Origin: an uncultured Anaeroplasmataceae bacterium
Lineage (GTDB): Bacteria > Bacillota_I > Bacilli_A > Acholeplasmatales > Anaeroplasmataceae
DNA length: 64,000 bases
Reading direction: 5' to 3'
Assembly: GCA_910584005.1 (NCBI GenBank)
Contig: CAJTXR010000004.1
Span: 90,914 to 154,913, forward strand
In this document: piece by piece, positions 49,965 through 59,082 of the stretch
How positions within the stretch are numbered: position 1 is the first letter of the stretch
How the letters are laid out: the number at the start of each line of letters is the position of its first letter
Made by a program: the position numbers and the translations under genes
Notes under the pieces: generated by a model
What the model saw: only the letters and a program-made list of their open reading frames with translations
Databases searched by the model: none
What the model was told of the DNA's origin: nothing

Positions 49965-50375
49965 ATGGCTGTAAAAGTAAAAGAAAATGAAAAGCCTTCA
50001 AGAATTTGGCAATATTTAAAAGAATCACATAAATGGGAAAATTATGTATTTTTAATTTTTTCTGTTTTAGTTTTAATTTTAGGTTTGTTAATATTGACTG
50101 GAGCATTAGCTGTTAAAAATAATATTTGGTTAATTGGAGATCATCCAAAGGTATTTGGTTGGATTCTTGTTGTAATCTCCGGCTTGTTTACGATATATGG
50201 TTTATATCCATTTTTTAAGCCTGCATTACCTGAATTTAAAAAGGTAACATGGTTAACTTTTGGAAAATTTGTTGGGAATTCATTCCGTGTATTATTATTT
50301 ATTGTAATTTTTGCATTATTATTCTTCTTATACGACTCATTTATCACTCAAATTTTAGCAAGAATTTTTGATTAG
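49965..50375 (+). CDS. secE: Preprotein translocase subunit SecE, extended
   Basis: SecE clamps SecY in the translocon. The conserved C-terminal part is clear: PEFKKVTWLTFGKFVGNSF (amphipathic helix) and the final membrane helix VLLFIVIFALLFFLYDSF. At 136 residues it is about twice the usual Gram-positive SecE (about 60). The extra N-terminal part has two predicted helices (residues about 28-48 and 62-83), giving three in total as in Escherichia coli SecE. It lies 12 bases after rpmG and 10 before nusG. Confidence 0.93.
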   Translation: MAVKVKENEKPSRIWQYLKESHKWENYVFLIFSVLVLILGLLILTGALAVKNNIWLIGDHPKVFGWILVVISGLFTIYGLYPFFKPALPEFKKVTWLTFGKFVGNSFRVLLFIVIFALLFFLYDSFITQILARIFD

Positions 50376-50385
50376 GGGCAATTAT

Positions 50386-50931
50386 ATGAGAAGATGGTAT
50401 ATTGTTGGAACCTATTCAGGTTATGAAAATGCTGTAAAACAGGATTTAGAACGTCGTAGAGAAAGCATGAATATGACGGATAAGATTTATCAAGTTATGG
50501 TTCCAGAGGAAACAGTAGAAGTTACAGATAAAAAAGGAAAGAAAAAACTAAAAGTCAATAAATTATTTCCTGGTTATGTTTTTGTAGAGATGGAAGTAGA
50601 AGGCGAAATGGATGAAAAGGCTTGGTTTATGATTCGTAATACACCAAAGGTAACTGGATTCTTAGGATCTAGTGGTGGTGGAACAAAACCAGTTCCTGTT
50701 CCTGTAGATGAAATGAATCGAATCTTAATCTCTTTAGGCGTGGTTGAAAAACCAATTGTAGATTTTAATGTTGGGGATAAGATAGAGGTTGTTGAAGGAC
50801 CTTTCGCAGGTAGAGTATGTGATATTGCCGCAGTTAACGTGGAAGCAGAAGAAATTATTGTTCTTGTGGAAATGTTTGGTGGTAGATCTACTCAGATGAC
50901 ATTCAAATTTAGTGAAATCAAAAAAATATAA
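50386..50931 (+). CDS. nusG: Transcription elongation/termination factor NusG
   Basis: NusG binds RNA polymerase and links it to termination factors or the ribosome. The 181-residue protein has the NGN domain (RRWYIVGTYSGYENAVKQDL, LFPGYVFVEM, NTPKVTGFLG) and the C-terminal KOW motif VGDKIEVVEGPFAG with SRSTQMTFKF-like end. The ATG at 50386 follows AGGGGC and matches the usual start; a TTG at 50368 is in frame but lies inside secE. Conserved secE-nusG order. Confidence 0.97.
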   Translation: MRRWYIVGTYSGYENAVKQDLERRRESMNMTDKIYQVMVPEETVEVTDKKGKKKLKVNKLFPGYVFVEMEVEGEMDEKAWFMIRNTPKVTGFLGSSGGGTKPVPVPVDEMNRILISLGVVEKPIVDFNVGDKIEVVEGPFAGRVCDIAAVNVEAEEIIVLVEMFGGRSTQMTFKFSEIKKI

Positions 50932-50937
50932 TAAAGT

Positions 50938-50971
50938 AAACCGTGTTTTAAAATGCACGGTTTATTTTTTT
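50938..50971 (+). terminator. Terminator after nusG
   Basis: AAACCGTG (50938-50945) pairs with CACGGTTT (50956-50963), followed by ATTTTTTT. Confidence 0.9.
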
Positions 50972-50993
50972 ATTTGAAAATATGAGTTTTTGC

Positions 50994-51022
50994 TTGCAAT
51001 TGTACAGTTATTATGTTAGAAT
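50994..51022 (+). promoter_or_regulatory. rpmE promoter
   Basis: TTGCAA (50994-50999), 17-base spacer, TAGAAT (51017-51022). Confidence 0.6.
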
Positions 51023-51040
51023 AACTTGGTAAAACTTTCT

Positions 51041-51055
51041 ATGACATTATGTCAT
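51041..51055 (+). promoter_or_regulatory. Small palindrome in the rpmE leader
   Basis: ATGACA-TTA-TGTCAT forms a 6-bp hairpin just before the AAGGAGAAG ribosome binding site. It could be a site for autoregulation of L31 or a metal-responsive operator. Function unproven. Confidence 0.35.
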
Positions 51056-51073
51056 GGCGGAAGGAGAAGAAAC

Positions 51074-51286
51074 ATGAAAAAAGGTATACATCCAGACTAT
51101 AAGACTGTAAAAGTTACTTGTACTACATGTGGTAGCGTATTTGAATCTGGTTCTGTTTTAGGAGAGATTCGTGTTGATACATGTTCAAATTGCCATCCAT
51201 TTTATACTGGTAAACAAGCATTTACTCAGGCAGATGGTAGAGTTGAAAAGTTCAATAAACGTTATGGTATGAAAGAAAATAAATAA
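51074..51286 (+). CDS. rpmE: 50S ribosomal protein L31
   Basis: A 70-residue L31 beginning MKKGIHPDYKTVKVTC. Both zinc-binding Cys pairs of the type A form are present (CTTCGS near 16 and CSNCHPFYTGKQ near 37). The ATG at 51074 has AAGGAGAAG just upstream; longer in-frame starts lie before the promoter-proximal leader hairpin and are rejected. It has its own promoter and terminator. Confidence 0.96.
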   Translation: MKKGIHPDYKTVKVTCTTCGSVFESGSVLGEIRVDTCSNCHPFYTGKQAFTQADGRVEKFNKRYGMKENK

Positions 51287-51294
51287 GGATAAAG

Positions 51295-51320
51295 AAGCTC
51301 ATGATTTGATGGGCTTTTTT
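51295..51320 (+). terminator. Terminator after rpmE
   Basis: AAGCTCAT (51295-51302) pairs with ATGGGCTT (51309-51316) with one G-U pair, then TTTTTT. Confidence 0.8.
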
Positions 51321-51345
51321 GTTGTAAAGGGGTAGGAGAAGAAGT

Positions 51346-51924
51346 ATGAGATATTATAATGACAAACCAGGCTGGATTGAAGTGATATGTGGGCCAATGT
51401 TTGCTGGTAAAACAGAAGAACTGATTCGTAGAGTTGTACGGATGGATTTTGCTAAAAAGAAATATTTAATTTTTAAACCAATGATTGATAATCGGTATTC
51501 TATATGTGAGGTTGTTTCTCATAGTAAACGTACAGCAAAGGCAATTAATATCAATGCTTCAAAGGAAATCTTATCCTATATAACCGATGAGATAGAAGCC
51601 ATTATTATTGATGAAGTACAATTCTTTGATGAAGATGTTTTAACGATATGTAGAGATCTTGCGAATCAAGGATTAAGAGTTATTTGTGCTGGTTTAGATT
51701 GTGATTTTAGAGGAAATCCCTTTCCAGTAGTAGCTAATTTATTAGCAATGGCAGAAAGTGTTCATAAGTTGACCGCAATCTGTGTTTGTTGTGGAATGGA
51801 AGCCACTAAAACGCAAAGAATTATTAATGGTAAACCAGCAAAATATAATGATCCAACAATTCTCGTTGGTGAAAAGGAATCTTATGAGCCAAGATGTAGA
51901 AAATGTCATGTGGTGCTAAAATGA
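51346..51924 (+). CDS. tdk: Thymidine kinase
   Basis: Salvage enzyme phosphorylating thymidine. The 192-residue protein has the P-loop GPMFAGKTEELIRR near residue 15, the IDEVQFFDED Walker B-type segment near 87, the DCDFRGNPF substrate lasso and the structural zinc Cys pairs in CVCCGMEATKTQR and CRKCH. The presence of tdk next to rpmE is seen in Bacilli. The stop overlaps the tadA start (ATGA). Confidence 0.96.
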   Translation: MRYYNDKPGWIEVICGPMFAGKTEELIRRVVRMDFAKKKYLIFKPMIDNRYSICEVVSHSKRTAKAININASKEILSYITDEIEAIIIDEVQFFDEDVLTICRDLANQGLRVICAGLDCDFRGNPFPVVANLLAMAESVHKLTAICVCCGMEATKTQRIINGKPAKYNDPTILVGEKESYEPRCRKCHVVLK

Positions 51925-52370
51925 CAGCAGAAGACTTCATGAAAGAGGCTTTAAAGGAGGCTCATAAGGCATACCAAAAAGGGGAAACACCTATTGGTGC
52001 AGTTGCAGTATATCATAATAAAATCATTGCTAGAGGATACAATCAAAGAGAAAAAAAAGAAAGTGTTCTCTCTCATGCTGAACTTATTGTTTTAAAAAAA
52101 GCTTGTAAAAAACTAAAAAGCTGGCGATTAGAAGAAGTTGAAATCTACGTAACTTTAGAACCTTGTATTATGTGTGCAGGAGCGATGATTCAGGCAAGAA
52201 TTCCATCTCTAATCTATGGGGCTAAAAATTCTAGGTTTGGAGCTCATACAGGTCCTATGAATCTTTTTTCAGGGGCATATAATCATAATGTAACTGTTCG
52301 AGGTGGAGTTTTAGAAGAAGAATGTAGTTTTTTATTAACTTCTTTTTTTAAGGATTTGAGAAAGAAGTAA
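51921..52370 (+). CDS. tadA: tRNA adenosine(34) deaminase
   Basis: TadA converts A34 to inosine in tRNA-Arg(ACG). Zinc-site motifs are HAE (in SHAELIVLKKA) and PCIMCAGA. The trailing YGAKNSRFGAHTG matches the family rather than cytosine or guanine deaminases. The start at 51921 overlaps the tdk stop by four bases; an in-frame ATG at 51903 would extend it by six residues. The length of 149 residues is normal. Confidence 0.94.
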   Translation: MTAEDFMKEALKEAHKAYQKGETPIGAVAVYHNKIIARGYNQREKKESVLSHAELIVLKKACKKLKSWRLEEVEIYVTLEPCIMCAGAMIQARIPSLIYGAKNSRFGAHTGPMNLFSGAYNHNVTVRGGVLEEECSFLLTSFFKDLRKK

Positions 52371-52373
52371 TGC

Positions 52374-52402
52374 TTGATTTTAAAAAGAAAATATGCTATG
52401 AT
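52374..52402 (+). promoter_or_regulatory. Promoter of the SRP RNA gene
   Basis: TTGATT (52374-52379), 17-base spacer, TATGAT (52397-52402), 6-8 bases before the RNA 5' end. Confidence 0.6.
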
Positions 52403-52408
52403 AAATAA

Positions 52409-52496
52409 GTCCTTAATCAATTATCTACGGTGAACCAGGTCAGGATCGGAAGGTAGCAGCCTTAAGCTAGTGGGTAATGTGGTTAAGGCGTTTTTT
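52409..52496 (+). ncRNA. ffs: Small signal recognition particle RNA (4.5S type)
   Basis: The universally conserved apical region GGTGAACCAGGTCAGGATCG followed by GAAGGTAGCAGCC is present (52429-52461), and the ends pair (CCTTAAT against GTTAAGG). The sequence CAGG-TCAGGATCGGAAGGTAGCAGC forms the Ffh-binding loop. The RNA is about 82 nt, the short bacterial form, not the 270-nt Bacillus scRNA. A T-run at 52491-52496 terminates it. Confidence 0.93.
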
Positions 52497-52564
52497 ATAG
52501 ATGAAAACATCTTAAGTGCTATTTTATAAAAGATAGTATAGTACTATGTAAAATTGGTGAGAAT

Positions 52565-53617
52565 ATGAATCTTTTAGAACTTGAAGAACAAGAATTAAAC
52601 GAGGTTAAAAAAATATTAATTGAGAATGGCACAATTTTTAAAAAAACGAAAATAAATCAATATGATGCAAAATTTTTTGAAACTGTAACATTAACGAATA
52701 CTTTGATAAAATTCTTTTTGTTTTTTAGTTTGGGCGTGTATATGGTACTCAATTTAATTGGCATAATTGTATCTATAGTTTTTGACCCTAACATTTCTAT
52801 AGATATTATTGGCACACTTGTAGGCATTTTTGCTATTTGTTTTATTGTTTTTGCTATTTTTAGTAACATTAACACAAATAAAAAGAAGGAAGAGTTTCCT
52901 ATATTTATTCAGGGAGAAAATTTTATTTTTAATTTTTCTGATGGTCGTATTGAAAGTTCAAATCTTTTCTATACTTTACCATACGAAAGTATTCAAAAAA
53001 TAGAATTCATAATTCATAGTTTAAAGAAAGACCAAATATTTGGTAGTGCAACATTTACTTTTAAAGTACTTGATTATACTATTACTCATTCCTTGAGATA
53101 TACGAATCTAACAATACTAGAAGAAACGATAAAGAACAAATTTCCAACATTATTAGATCAATTAAGTATAGATGGAAAGGCAAATAAAAGGATTAATCTA
53201 ACTAAAAATCATCAAAAACTTAAAAATTCATTAATTTCTTTCGCTGTTTTTTTAGTTGGTATTTCATTTATTGTTGTTCCCTGCTTTTTAAATTTTAAAA
53301 GTTTAGCTTTGTTGGTTTCTGGTATAATTTTAATTCTATCTTCCATCATCGTTTTTTTATCTTCTTACATTTACACTTATTTTTTAAATCAGGGAATCAT
53401 AATCAGTAGTGTTTTTATTCTTATTGGCTTTTGTTTGCCCATTTTTATTATAGAACATAGCCATCATTCAATTCTTTCCTATGTGATACAAAATCCTTCG
53501 ATTGTAATGCCGACAATCTTTGGGATCATAGGTTTTTGTTTATATATTTATATTATAATAATAAATTTAAGTAAAATTTTATATATTTTAAAAGTAAGAA
53601 AAGCAATAAAAAAATAA
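52565..53617 (+). CDS. Membrane protein of unknown function, possibly PH-like
   Basis: A 350-residue protein with two N-terminal membrane helices (residues about 48-73 and 79-100), a soluble central domain of about 100 residues, and about four C-terminal helices (about 222-345). The central part (FIFNFSDGRIESSNLFYTLPYESIQKIEF) resembles the strand pattern of bacterial PH-like (bPH) domains, but this is weak. It lies alone between the SRP RNA and a convergent peptidase gene. Function unknown. Confidence 0.65.
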   Translation: MNLLELEEQELNEVKKILIENGTIFKKTKINQYDAKFFETVTLTNTLIKFFLFFSLGVYMVLNLIGIIVSIVFDPNISIDIIGTLVGIFAICFIVFAIFSNINTNKKKEEFPIFIQGENFIFNFSDGRIESSNLFYTLPYESIQKIEFIIHSLKKDQIFGSATFTFKVLDYTITHSLRYTNLTILEETIKNKFPTLLDQLSIDGKANKRINLTKNHQKLKNSLISFAVFLVGISFIVVPCFLNFKSLALLVSGIILILSSIIVFLSSYIYTYFLNQGIIISSVFILIGFCLPIFIIEHSHHSILSYVIQNPSIVMPTIFGIIGFCLYIYIIIINLSKILYILKVRKAIKK

Positions 53618-53650
53618 CTTTATTAAAATTGAAATAAAGTTATTTTTTTA
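53607..53650. terminator. Bidirectional terminator
   Basis: A 16-bp stem (53609-53624 with 53633-53648) containing AATAACTTTATT and AATAAAGTTATT, flanked by A and T runs, between convergent genes. Confidence 0.9.
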
Positions 53651-53654
53651 AATA

Positions 53655-55433
53655 TTATATAGCTTTTGTATATTCTTTTAACCATTCTCTTTCATCTTCT
53701 GTAAGATATGGCTCAACGATTTCATAAACTTTTTCATGATATTGATTTAGCCATTTTTTCTCTTCTGTGGTTAGTAATTTTTTATCAATTGCATCTAAAT
53801 CAATAGGAGCATAAGTAATTGTTTCAAAGCCTAAGAATTCACCAAATTCATTTGTATCCTTTTCAACACAAAGAAGTTCATTTTCAATACGTATACCATA
53901 TTTGTTTTCTAAATAGATTCCAGGTTCATTTGTTGTAATCATACCTGGAAGAATTTCAGCTGAATCATTTCGCTCAGGAACAACTTTCCAGCGGAAGCCA
54001 TTGGGAGCCTCATGAACGGATAGAAGATATCCAACTCCATGGCCAGTTCCACACTTATAATCTATAAGGAGTTTCCAAATGGGTTCTCGAGCTAAAATAT
54101 CTAAATTCATTCCCCGCACTCCTTTTAGAAATACGGCTTCTGATAATGCAATCATGGATTTTAAAACGGTTGTAAAATGAAGTTTTTGAGTGGAAGAAAG
54201 AGGACCTAATGCTAAAGTTCTTGTAATATCTGTCGTTCCATCTAAATAGTGTCCTCCAGAGTCGACAAGTAAGAAATCCTCAGGTTTTAGAGTTGCATTA
54301 GTTGCAGGAGTGGCAGAATAATGCATCATAGCGGCATGCTCTTTATATGCACAAATTGTATTAAAAGAAACGTCTACAAATCCTTCTTGTGCTTCTCTTT
54401 GTTTTAATAAAAATTCAGAAACTGAAAGTTCAGTAAGAGAAGAAGAGGTTTGAATATTGTTCTTAACATAATACATGAATTTCGTAAACGCAACCCCATC
54501 TTTTATATGAGCTATTTTAGTATTTTTAATTTCAATTTCATTTTTAATTGCTTTCATAAATAAGGATGGATTTGGATGATTAATTAAAGTATTATTTTCA
54601 AAAATATTCAAATATGTGGAATAGTTGATTTGACGATAGTCAACAAGAATTGTTTGTTGGTTAAAATTTTTAATAAATTCATAGAAATAAAAATAAGGAT
54701 TTAAAACAACTTTATTCTCTTTTAAGTAAGTTTCAATGGCTTTATCTAATTTACGCGAATCGATAAAAAGATAACAATCCTCCTGCGTAATGACGGTATA
54801 AGATAAAAAAACGGGTGTATGTTCAATATCATTGGCTCTTAGATTATATAGCCACGCTTGATCCTCTAAACTAGTTAATATATGTACACTTGCATTTTTT
54901 TCTTGCATTTTTTCACGAATACGGATAAGTTTTTCTGAAAAAGTATTTCCTGTAAAGAAGGTTTCTAATTTATAAAGAAACGAAAATGGAAGGTTAGGAC
55001 GTTCAGTCCAAAAATCTTGAAGAAGATCTTCATCAGTCTGTATATTAATGTTTGGTAAATGTTTGATTAAATCTAATACTGTATCTGTAGGCATTACTTT
55101 TCCGTCGAAGGCTAAAGTATCTTGATCTACTAAATAATTGGATAAGAATTCTTGAATTGTGGGTACACCAGGATTTCCTTGTTTCATTAAAACAATGGGA
55201 CGATTTTCAATTTGTTTAGCTGCTTGTATATGATATCTTCCATCTGTCCACAAATATGCCTTATCCTGTGTAACAATTAGGGTTCCAGCAGAACCTGTAA
55301 ATCCAGTTAAAAAGGCTCTTCCTTTGAAAAAAGGAGAAACATATTCACTATTATGATAATCCGCTGTAGGAATAATGTAGGCTTTTATTTGCTTCTTATT
55401 GAGAATTTTTTGAAAATTTTTAATTTTATCCAT
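53655..55433 (-). CDS. Xaa-Pro aminopeptidase (M24B)
   Basis: A 592-residue metallopeptidase that cuts N-terminal residues before proline. Three domains are expected for this long form: two creatinase-like N-terminal domains (AYIIPTADYHNSEY, DKAYLWTDGRYH) and the catalytic pita-bread domain. Metal ligands are visible in LLVDSGGHYLDGTTDITRT (two Asp), GTGHGVGYLLSVHEAP (His), TTNEPGIY (Glu) and RIENELL (Glu). The start at 55433 has AAAGGATGA upstream; a longer start at 55466 is also in frame. It has its own TATAAT box at 55458-55463. Confidence 0.93.
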   Translation of the reverse strand: MDKIKNFQKILNKKQIKAYIIPTADYHNSEYVSPFFKGRAFLTGFTGSAGTLIVTQDKAYLWTDGRYHIQAAKQIENRPIVLMKQGNPGVPTIQEFLSNYLVDQDTLAFDGKVMPTDTVLDLIKHLPNINIQTDEDLLQDFWTERPNLPFSFLYKLETFFTGNTFSEKLIRIREKMQEKNASVHILTSLEDQAWLYNLRANDIEHTPVFLSYTVITQEDCYLFIDSRKLDKAIETYLKENKVVLNPYFYFYEFIKNFNQQTILVDYRQINYSTYLNIFENNTLINHPNPSLFMKAIKNEIEIKNTKIAHIKDGVAFTKFMYYVKNNIQTSSSLTELSVSEFLLKQREAQEGFVDVSFNTICAYKEHAAMMHYSATPATNATLKPEDFLLVDSGGHYLDGTTDITRTLALGPLSSTQKLHFTTVLKSMIALSEAVFLKGVRGMNLDILAREPIWKLLIDYKCGTGHGVGYLLSVHEAPNGFRWKVVPERNDSAEILPGMITTNEPGIYLENKYGIRIENELLCVEKDTNEFGEFLGFETITYAPIDLDAIDKKLLTTEEKKWLNQYHEKVYEIVEPYLTEDEREWLKEYTKAI

Positions 55434-55491
55434 GATAGAATCATCCTTTCTTTTACCATTATACAACTTTTTTAAAACAAATAAAATCTTT

Positions 55492-55519
55492 TTGAATAAA
55501 ATGAATTTTATGATATAAT
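55492..55519 (+). promoter_or_regulatory. cvpA-like gene promoter
   Basis: TTGAAT (55492-55497), 16-base spacer, TATAAT (55514-55519). Confidence 0.55.
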
Positions 55520-55553
55520 ACTTTATGATAAAGAGATAGGAAGTGATATCACA

Positions 55554-56285
55554 ATGGATTTGAAAATTTGTGGGATTTTAGATATTGTTTTTATTTTACT
55601 ATTGGCAGTGTCCTTATTTATAGGTTTTAAAAAAGGATTTTTAAAAAAAGCTGTAGGATTGGTAGGCCTTTTTACAGGGTTAATTGTGGCTTTTGTATTT
55701 TGTACTCAATTTGCAGAATGGTTAGAAAAAACAGGGTTGATTTATGATGACATATATTCTAAAATTCATGGAAATGTTTTGTCTTCGGAATTGTTTAAAG
55801 ATAATCTATTAAATTTAACGGATGCTACAGTATCTGAAGTATTACAAAGTATTGGTGTTCCTAAATTTTTTGCTTCCTTATTTGCTGGACATATTAAAGA
55901 AAGTATTCAAATTGATGTTTTAGCCCATAACATTTCCCATTTCTTTGCTCATACCTTAATGGTAATTATTAGTTTTTTCATTTTATTTGTTGGTATTTTC
56001 TTACTCGCTTTACTATTGAAAATTATTATAAATTTATTGCGTGGTAGTAAAATTGTTCGCATCTTGGATGGTTTATTAGGAATGGCATTATACGCATGCT
56101 TGTTTTTGATTGGAATTTATATTATTTTTATGATTATGCGTTTAATGGAAAATGCAGAGTTTTACCAGCCTGTAAAAGAATTTCTAGATGTTGATATGAT
56201 GCTTGCAGACCCAGAACGATTTAGAATTACAAAGTACTTTTATGAGCATAATCTTTTATATGATTTAATTCATTTATTATTTTAG
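55554..56285 (+). CDS. CvpA-family membrane protein
   Basis: A 243-residue membrane protein with about four helices. The first half (LDIVFILLLAVSLFIGFKKGFLKKAVGLVGLFTGLI) is the CvpA signature of a polar-glycine first helix pair. The C-terminal helices carry LLKIIINLLRGSKIVRILDGLLGMALY, also conserved. CvpA proteins have been linked to purine-related phenotypes and envelope functions, but the biochemical role is not known. It is monocistronic with its own promoter and terminator. An amphipathic loop with VSEVLQSIGVPKF separates the helices. Confidence 0.75.
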   Translation: MDLKICGILDIVFILLLAVSLFIGFKKGFLKKAVGLVGLFTGLIVAFVFCTQFAEWLEKTGLIYDDIYSKIHGNVLSSELFKDNLLNLTDATVSEVLQSIGVPKFFASLFAGHIKESIQIDVLAHNISHFFAHTLMVIISFFILFVGIFLLALLLKIIINLLRGSKIVRILDGLLGMALYACLFLIGIYIIFMIMRLMENAEFYQPVKEFLDVDMMLADPERFRITKYFYEHNLLYDLIHLLF

Positions 56286-56287
56286 GG

Positions 56288-56316
56288 AACTGTGATTTTT
56301 TTCACAGTTTTTCTTT
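56288..56316 (+). terminator. Terminator after the cvpA-like gene
   Basis: AACTGTGA (56288-56295) pairs with TCACAGTT (56302-56309), then TTTCTTTT. Confidence 0.85.
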
Positions 56317-56336
56317 TAAAGCGGTTTGGTCTATGA

Positions 56337-56342
56337 TATAAT
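56337..56342 (+). promoter_or_regulatory. -10 box before the 56376 gene
   Basis: TATAAT 34 bases before the ATG; -35 not clear. Confidence 0.4.
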
Positions 56343-56375
56343 AAAATATAGGTTTTTAGAAAGGAAATATGTGTT

Positions 56376-57086
56376 ATGAGAATTAATCCTAAGTTGTATG
56401 AAGTTGCGAATGATGCAACACCTGTGGAAGTACAAGAGTTTGATGGGAGAAAAATAGAAATATTTTTCATGGACGACTATCCAGCTGTGAAGGAAGAGTT
56501 TATTAATCAAGGAAAGTTTGCTACTTGGGCATCTGTTGATGGCAAGAATTATCGTGTGTTTATAGAAACTGGGTATTATGAAGAATTAAAGGAACTATAT
56601 ACTCAACCCGTAAATAAAATATGGGTTGATTTCTGGGATATTTGCGAGAATATATCTAAAAAAACAACTAGAACAGCAATTATTCCAGTTACGATATCTG
56701 CTGTTGCTTTAGTATTTTTATTTTATTTTGTTTTACCTAAAAACGTTCAATTTTATGTAATGTTAGCAGTGGTTGTCGTTGCATTTGGTCTAATGATGTT
56801 TTTTAATCGTTTGACGAAGAAAAAAATTTATGAAGCAAATCAAAATAGTGTAGAAGAAATTAAGAAAGCTGTAGGGGGCTCAAATAATTTTGATCGATTA
56901 CTAGATCGACAAAAATCATATATGGATGAATACTATGACGCGTTATATGAAGATGAAGAAGCAGCAGAAACAGCAGAAACAGAAACTCCTGTAGAAGAAA
57001 CCCAAACTGCTGAAGTTTTAGAAGCTCCAATCATTGAAGCAGAAATAGAAGAAGTAAAAGAAGAAAAGGTTGATCAGAATGAATAA
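56376..57086 (+). CDS. Membrane protein with acidic tail, unknown function
   Basis: A 236-residue protein: a soluble N-terminal domain of about 100 residues (VEVQEFDGRKIEIFFMDDYPAVKEEF), two membrane helices (residues about 107-125 and 130-147), and a cytosolic C-terminal tail ending in about 50 residues of almost only Glu, Ala, Thr, Pro and Val. The tail is probably unstructured. No family is recognised. It is co-transcribed with transketolase, overlapping it by 8 bases. Confidence 0.65.
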   Translation: MRINPKLYEVANDATPVEVQEFDGRKIEIFFMDDYPAVKEEFINQGKFATWASVDGKNYRVFIETGYYEELKELYTQPVNKIWVDFWDICENISKKTTRTAIIPVTISAVALVFLFYFVLPKNVQFYVMLAVVVVAFGLMMFFNRLTKKKIYEANQNSVEEIKKAVGGSNNFDRLLDRQKSYMDEYYDALYEDEEAAETAETETPVEETQTAEVLEAPIIEAEIEEVKEEKVDQNE

Positions 57087-59055
57087 CTATATAGATGATT
57101 TATGTATCAAAGCGTTACGTGTATTGGGTGCGGAAATTATTACGAAAGCCAAAAGTGGGCATCCAGGAATTGTATTAGGTGCAGCTCCAATTGCTCATAC
57201 TTTATTTTCAAGACATTTAAATATTGATTCAAATGATGAAAAATGGTTTAACCGAGATCGATTTATTTTATCTGCGGGTCATGGGTCTGTATTGCTTTAT
57301 ATGATGCTTCATTTTTCAGGCTTTGAACTTACAATTAAAGATTTAACTGAATTTAGACAAAAAGGAAGTTTAACTCCTGGACATCCTGAATATGGGCATA
57401 CTGCAGGAGTAGAAATGACAACGGGTCCTTTAGGACAAGGATTTGCTACTGCAGTAGGAATGGCTATTGCTGAATCTCATTTGGCTGCTAAGTTTAATAA
57501 GCCTAATTTAGATATTGTGGATCATAATACATATGTTTTGTGTGGAGATGGCGATTTGCAGGAAGGTGTTGCAATGGAAGCAGCCTCTTTAGCAGGACAT
57601 CTACATTTAAATAAGTTAATTGTTTTATATGATTCTAATGATATTCAGTTAGATGGTGTTGTTTCTTTAGCAAATACAGAAAGCATTGAAAACAAATTCA
57701 AAGCGATGAATTGGAACTATATTCGAGTAGAAGATGGTAATGATGTAGAAGAGATAGATGAAGCAATTAAAAAGGCCAAGAATTCTAGAAATCAGCCAAC
57801 TCTAATTGAAGTTAAAACCATTATTGGATATGGAGCTCCAACAAGTGGGGAAAGTAGTGTACATGGTAAACCATTATCTGAGGATGAACTTCAGATATTA
57901 AAAAATAATTTAGGATATCACCAGATGTCTTTTACTGTGCCTCAAGAAGTAAAAGAATTTTATAAAAATAATATTAAAGAGCGAGGAAGTCAAGCCAACT
58001 CAAATTGGAATTTTATTATGGCTCAATTTGCTAAAAAGTATAAAGAAGACTATGAATTCTTAAATCAGTACATGTTTGATGATTTTAAAATTGAGGATTA
58101 TGATGATTTACCAAAATTTGAGGTTGGAAGCAGTGTTTCAACCCGTAATGTTATGGGAAAAGTTATGGACTGGGCTTCTGCTAAACTTCCTAATCTAATT
58201 GGTGGATCAGCAGATCTATCTTCCTCTACTATGATTAAAGGTGCAGGTGGAATTTACGGTGGTGTAAATTTAATGGGCCGAAACATCAAATTTGGGGTAA
58301 GAGAACATGCGATGGGTGCGATTGCTAATGGTATAACATTACATGGTGGGCTTAGAGGATTTTGTTCAGGATTCTTTGTTTTTAGTGATTATATGAAACC
58401 GGCTATTCGATTAGCTGCAATTATGAAACTACCAACAATGTTTTTATTTTCTCATGATTCAGTATGTGTTGGTGAGGATGGACCAACTCATCAACCAGTA
58501 GAACAGTTAGCTATGTTTAGAAGTATGCCGAATATTCGTGTTTTCCGTCCTGCTGATGCGAAAGAAATGGCTTCTGCAATGATTTTAACATTAGAAAATA
58601 AAGAATTACCAACAATTATTGTTTCAACAAGACAGAACCTTACGGTTTTAGATTGTACGAATTTAGAAGGTGTTTCTAAAGGAGCATATATAGCGTTTGA
58701 GCCAAAAGGGACTCCAGATTCATTATTTGTTACTTGTGGTAGTGAATTAGAATTATGTATTTTAGTAGCAAAGAAATTAGAAAAAGAAAATATCTTTGCT
58801 CGAGTTGTATCTATGCCATCTATGGATTTGTTTGAAAGCCAAAGTGAAGAATATAAAAACAAAATTCTTCCTAAACGCATTACAAAGCGGATGGCTGTGG
58901 AAATGGGAGCGAGCATGCCATGGTATAAATATGCATCTGTAGTTCATGGAATTGATGAATTCGGTAAATCTATGCCTTTAAAATATATTGCTGAGGAGTA
59001 TGGCTTCACAGTAGATGTTATATATAATGAATTTTTAAATTCATATAAGCGTTAA
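57079..59055 (+). CDS. tkt: Transketolase
   Basis: Transketolase moves two-carbon units in the pentose phosphate pathway using thiamine diphosphate. The 658-residue protein has SGHPGIVLGAAP at the N-terminus, the TPP-binding GDGDLQEGVAMEAASLAGHLHLNKLI region (in pieces GDGDLQEG and IVLYDSNDIQLDG), HGxP-type VHGKPL, the pyrimidine-domain FGVREHAMGAIANG with the activating Glu, and DSVCVGEDGPTHQP. The ATG at 57079 is preferred; a TTG at 57070 is in frame. It overlaps the preceding gene, and a strong terminator follows. Confidence 0.96.
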   Translation: MNNYIDDLCIKALRVLGAEIITKAKSGHPGIVLGAAPIAHTLFSRHLNIDSNDEKWFNRDRFILSAGHGSVLLYMMLHFSGFELTIKDLTEFRQKGSLTPGHPEYGHTAGVEMTTGPLGQGFATAVGMAIAESHLAAKFNKPNLDIVDHNTYVLCGDGDLQEGVAMEAASLAGHLHLNKLIVLYDSNDIQLDGVVSLANTESIENKFKAMNWNYIRVEDGNDVEEIDEAIKKAKNSRNQPTLIEVKTIIGYGAPTSGESSVHGKPLSEDELQILKNNLGYHQMSFTVPQEVKEFYKNNIKERGSQANSNWNFIMAQFAKKYKEDYEFLNQYMFDDFKIEDYDDLPKFEVGSSVSTRNVMGKVMDWASAKLPNLIGGSADLSSSTMIKGAGGIYGGVNLMGRNIKFGVREHAMGAIANGITLHGGLRGFCSGFFVFSDYMKPAIRLAAIMKLPTMFLFSHDSVCVGEDGPTHQPVEQLAMFRSMPNIRVFRPADAKEMASAMILTLENKELPTIIVSTRQNLTVLDCTNLEGVSKGAYIAFEPKGTPDSLFVTCGSELELCILVAKKLEKENIFARVVSMPSMDLFESQSEEYKNKILPKRITKRMAVEMGASMPWYKYASVVHGIDEFGKSMPLKYIAEEYGFTVDVIYNEFLNSYKR

Positions 59056-59082
59056 TTATAAAAAATAATCCAGTTAAGTTTT

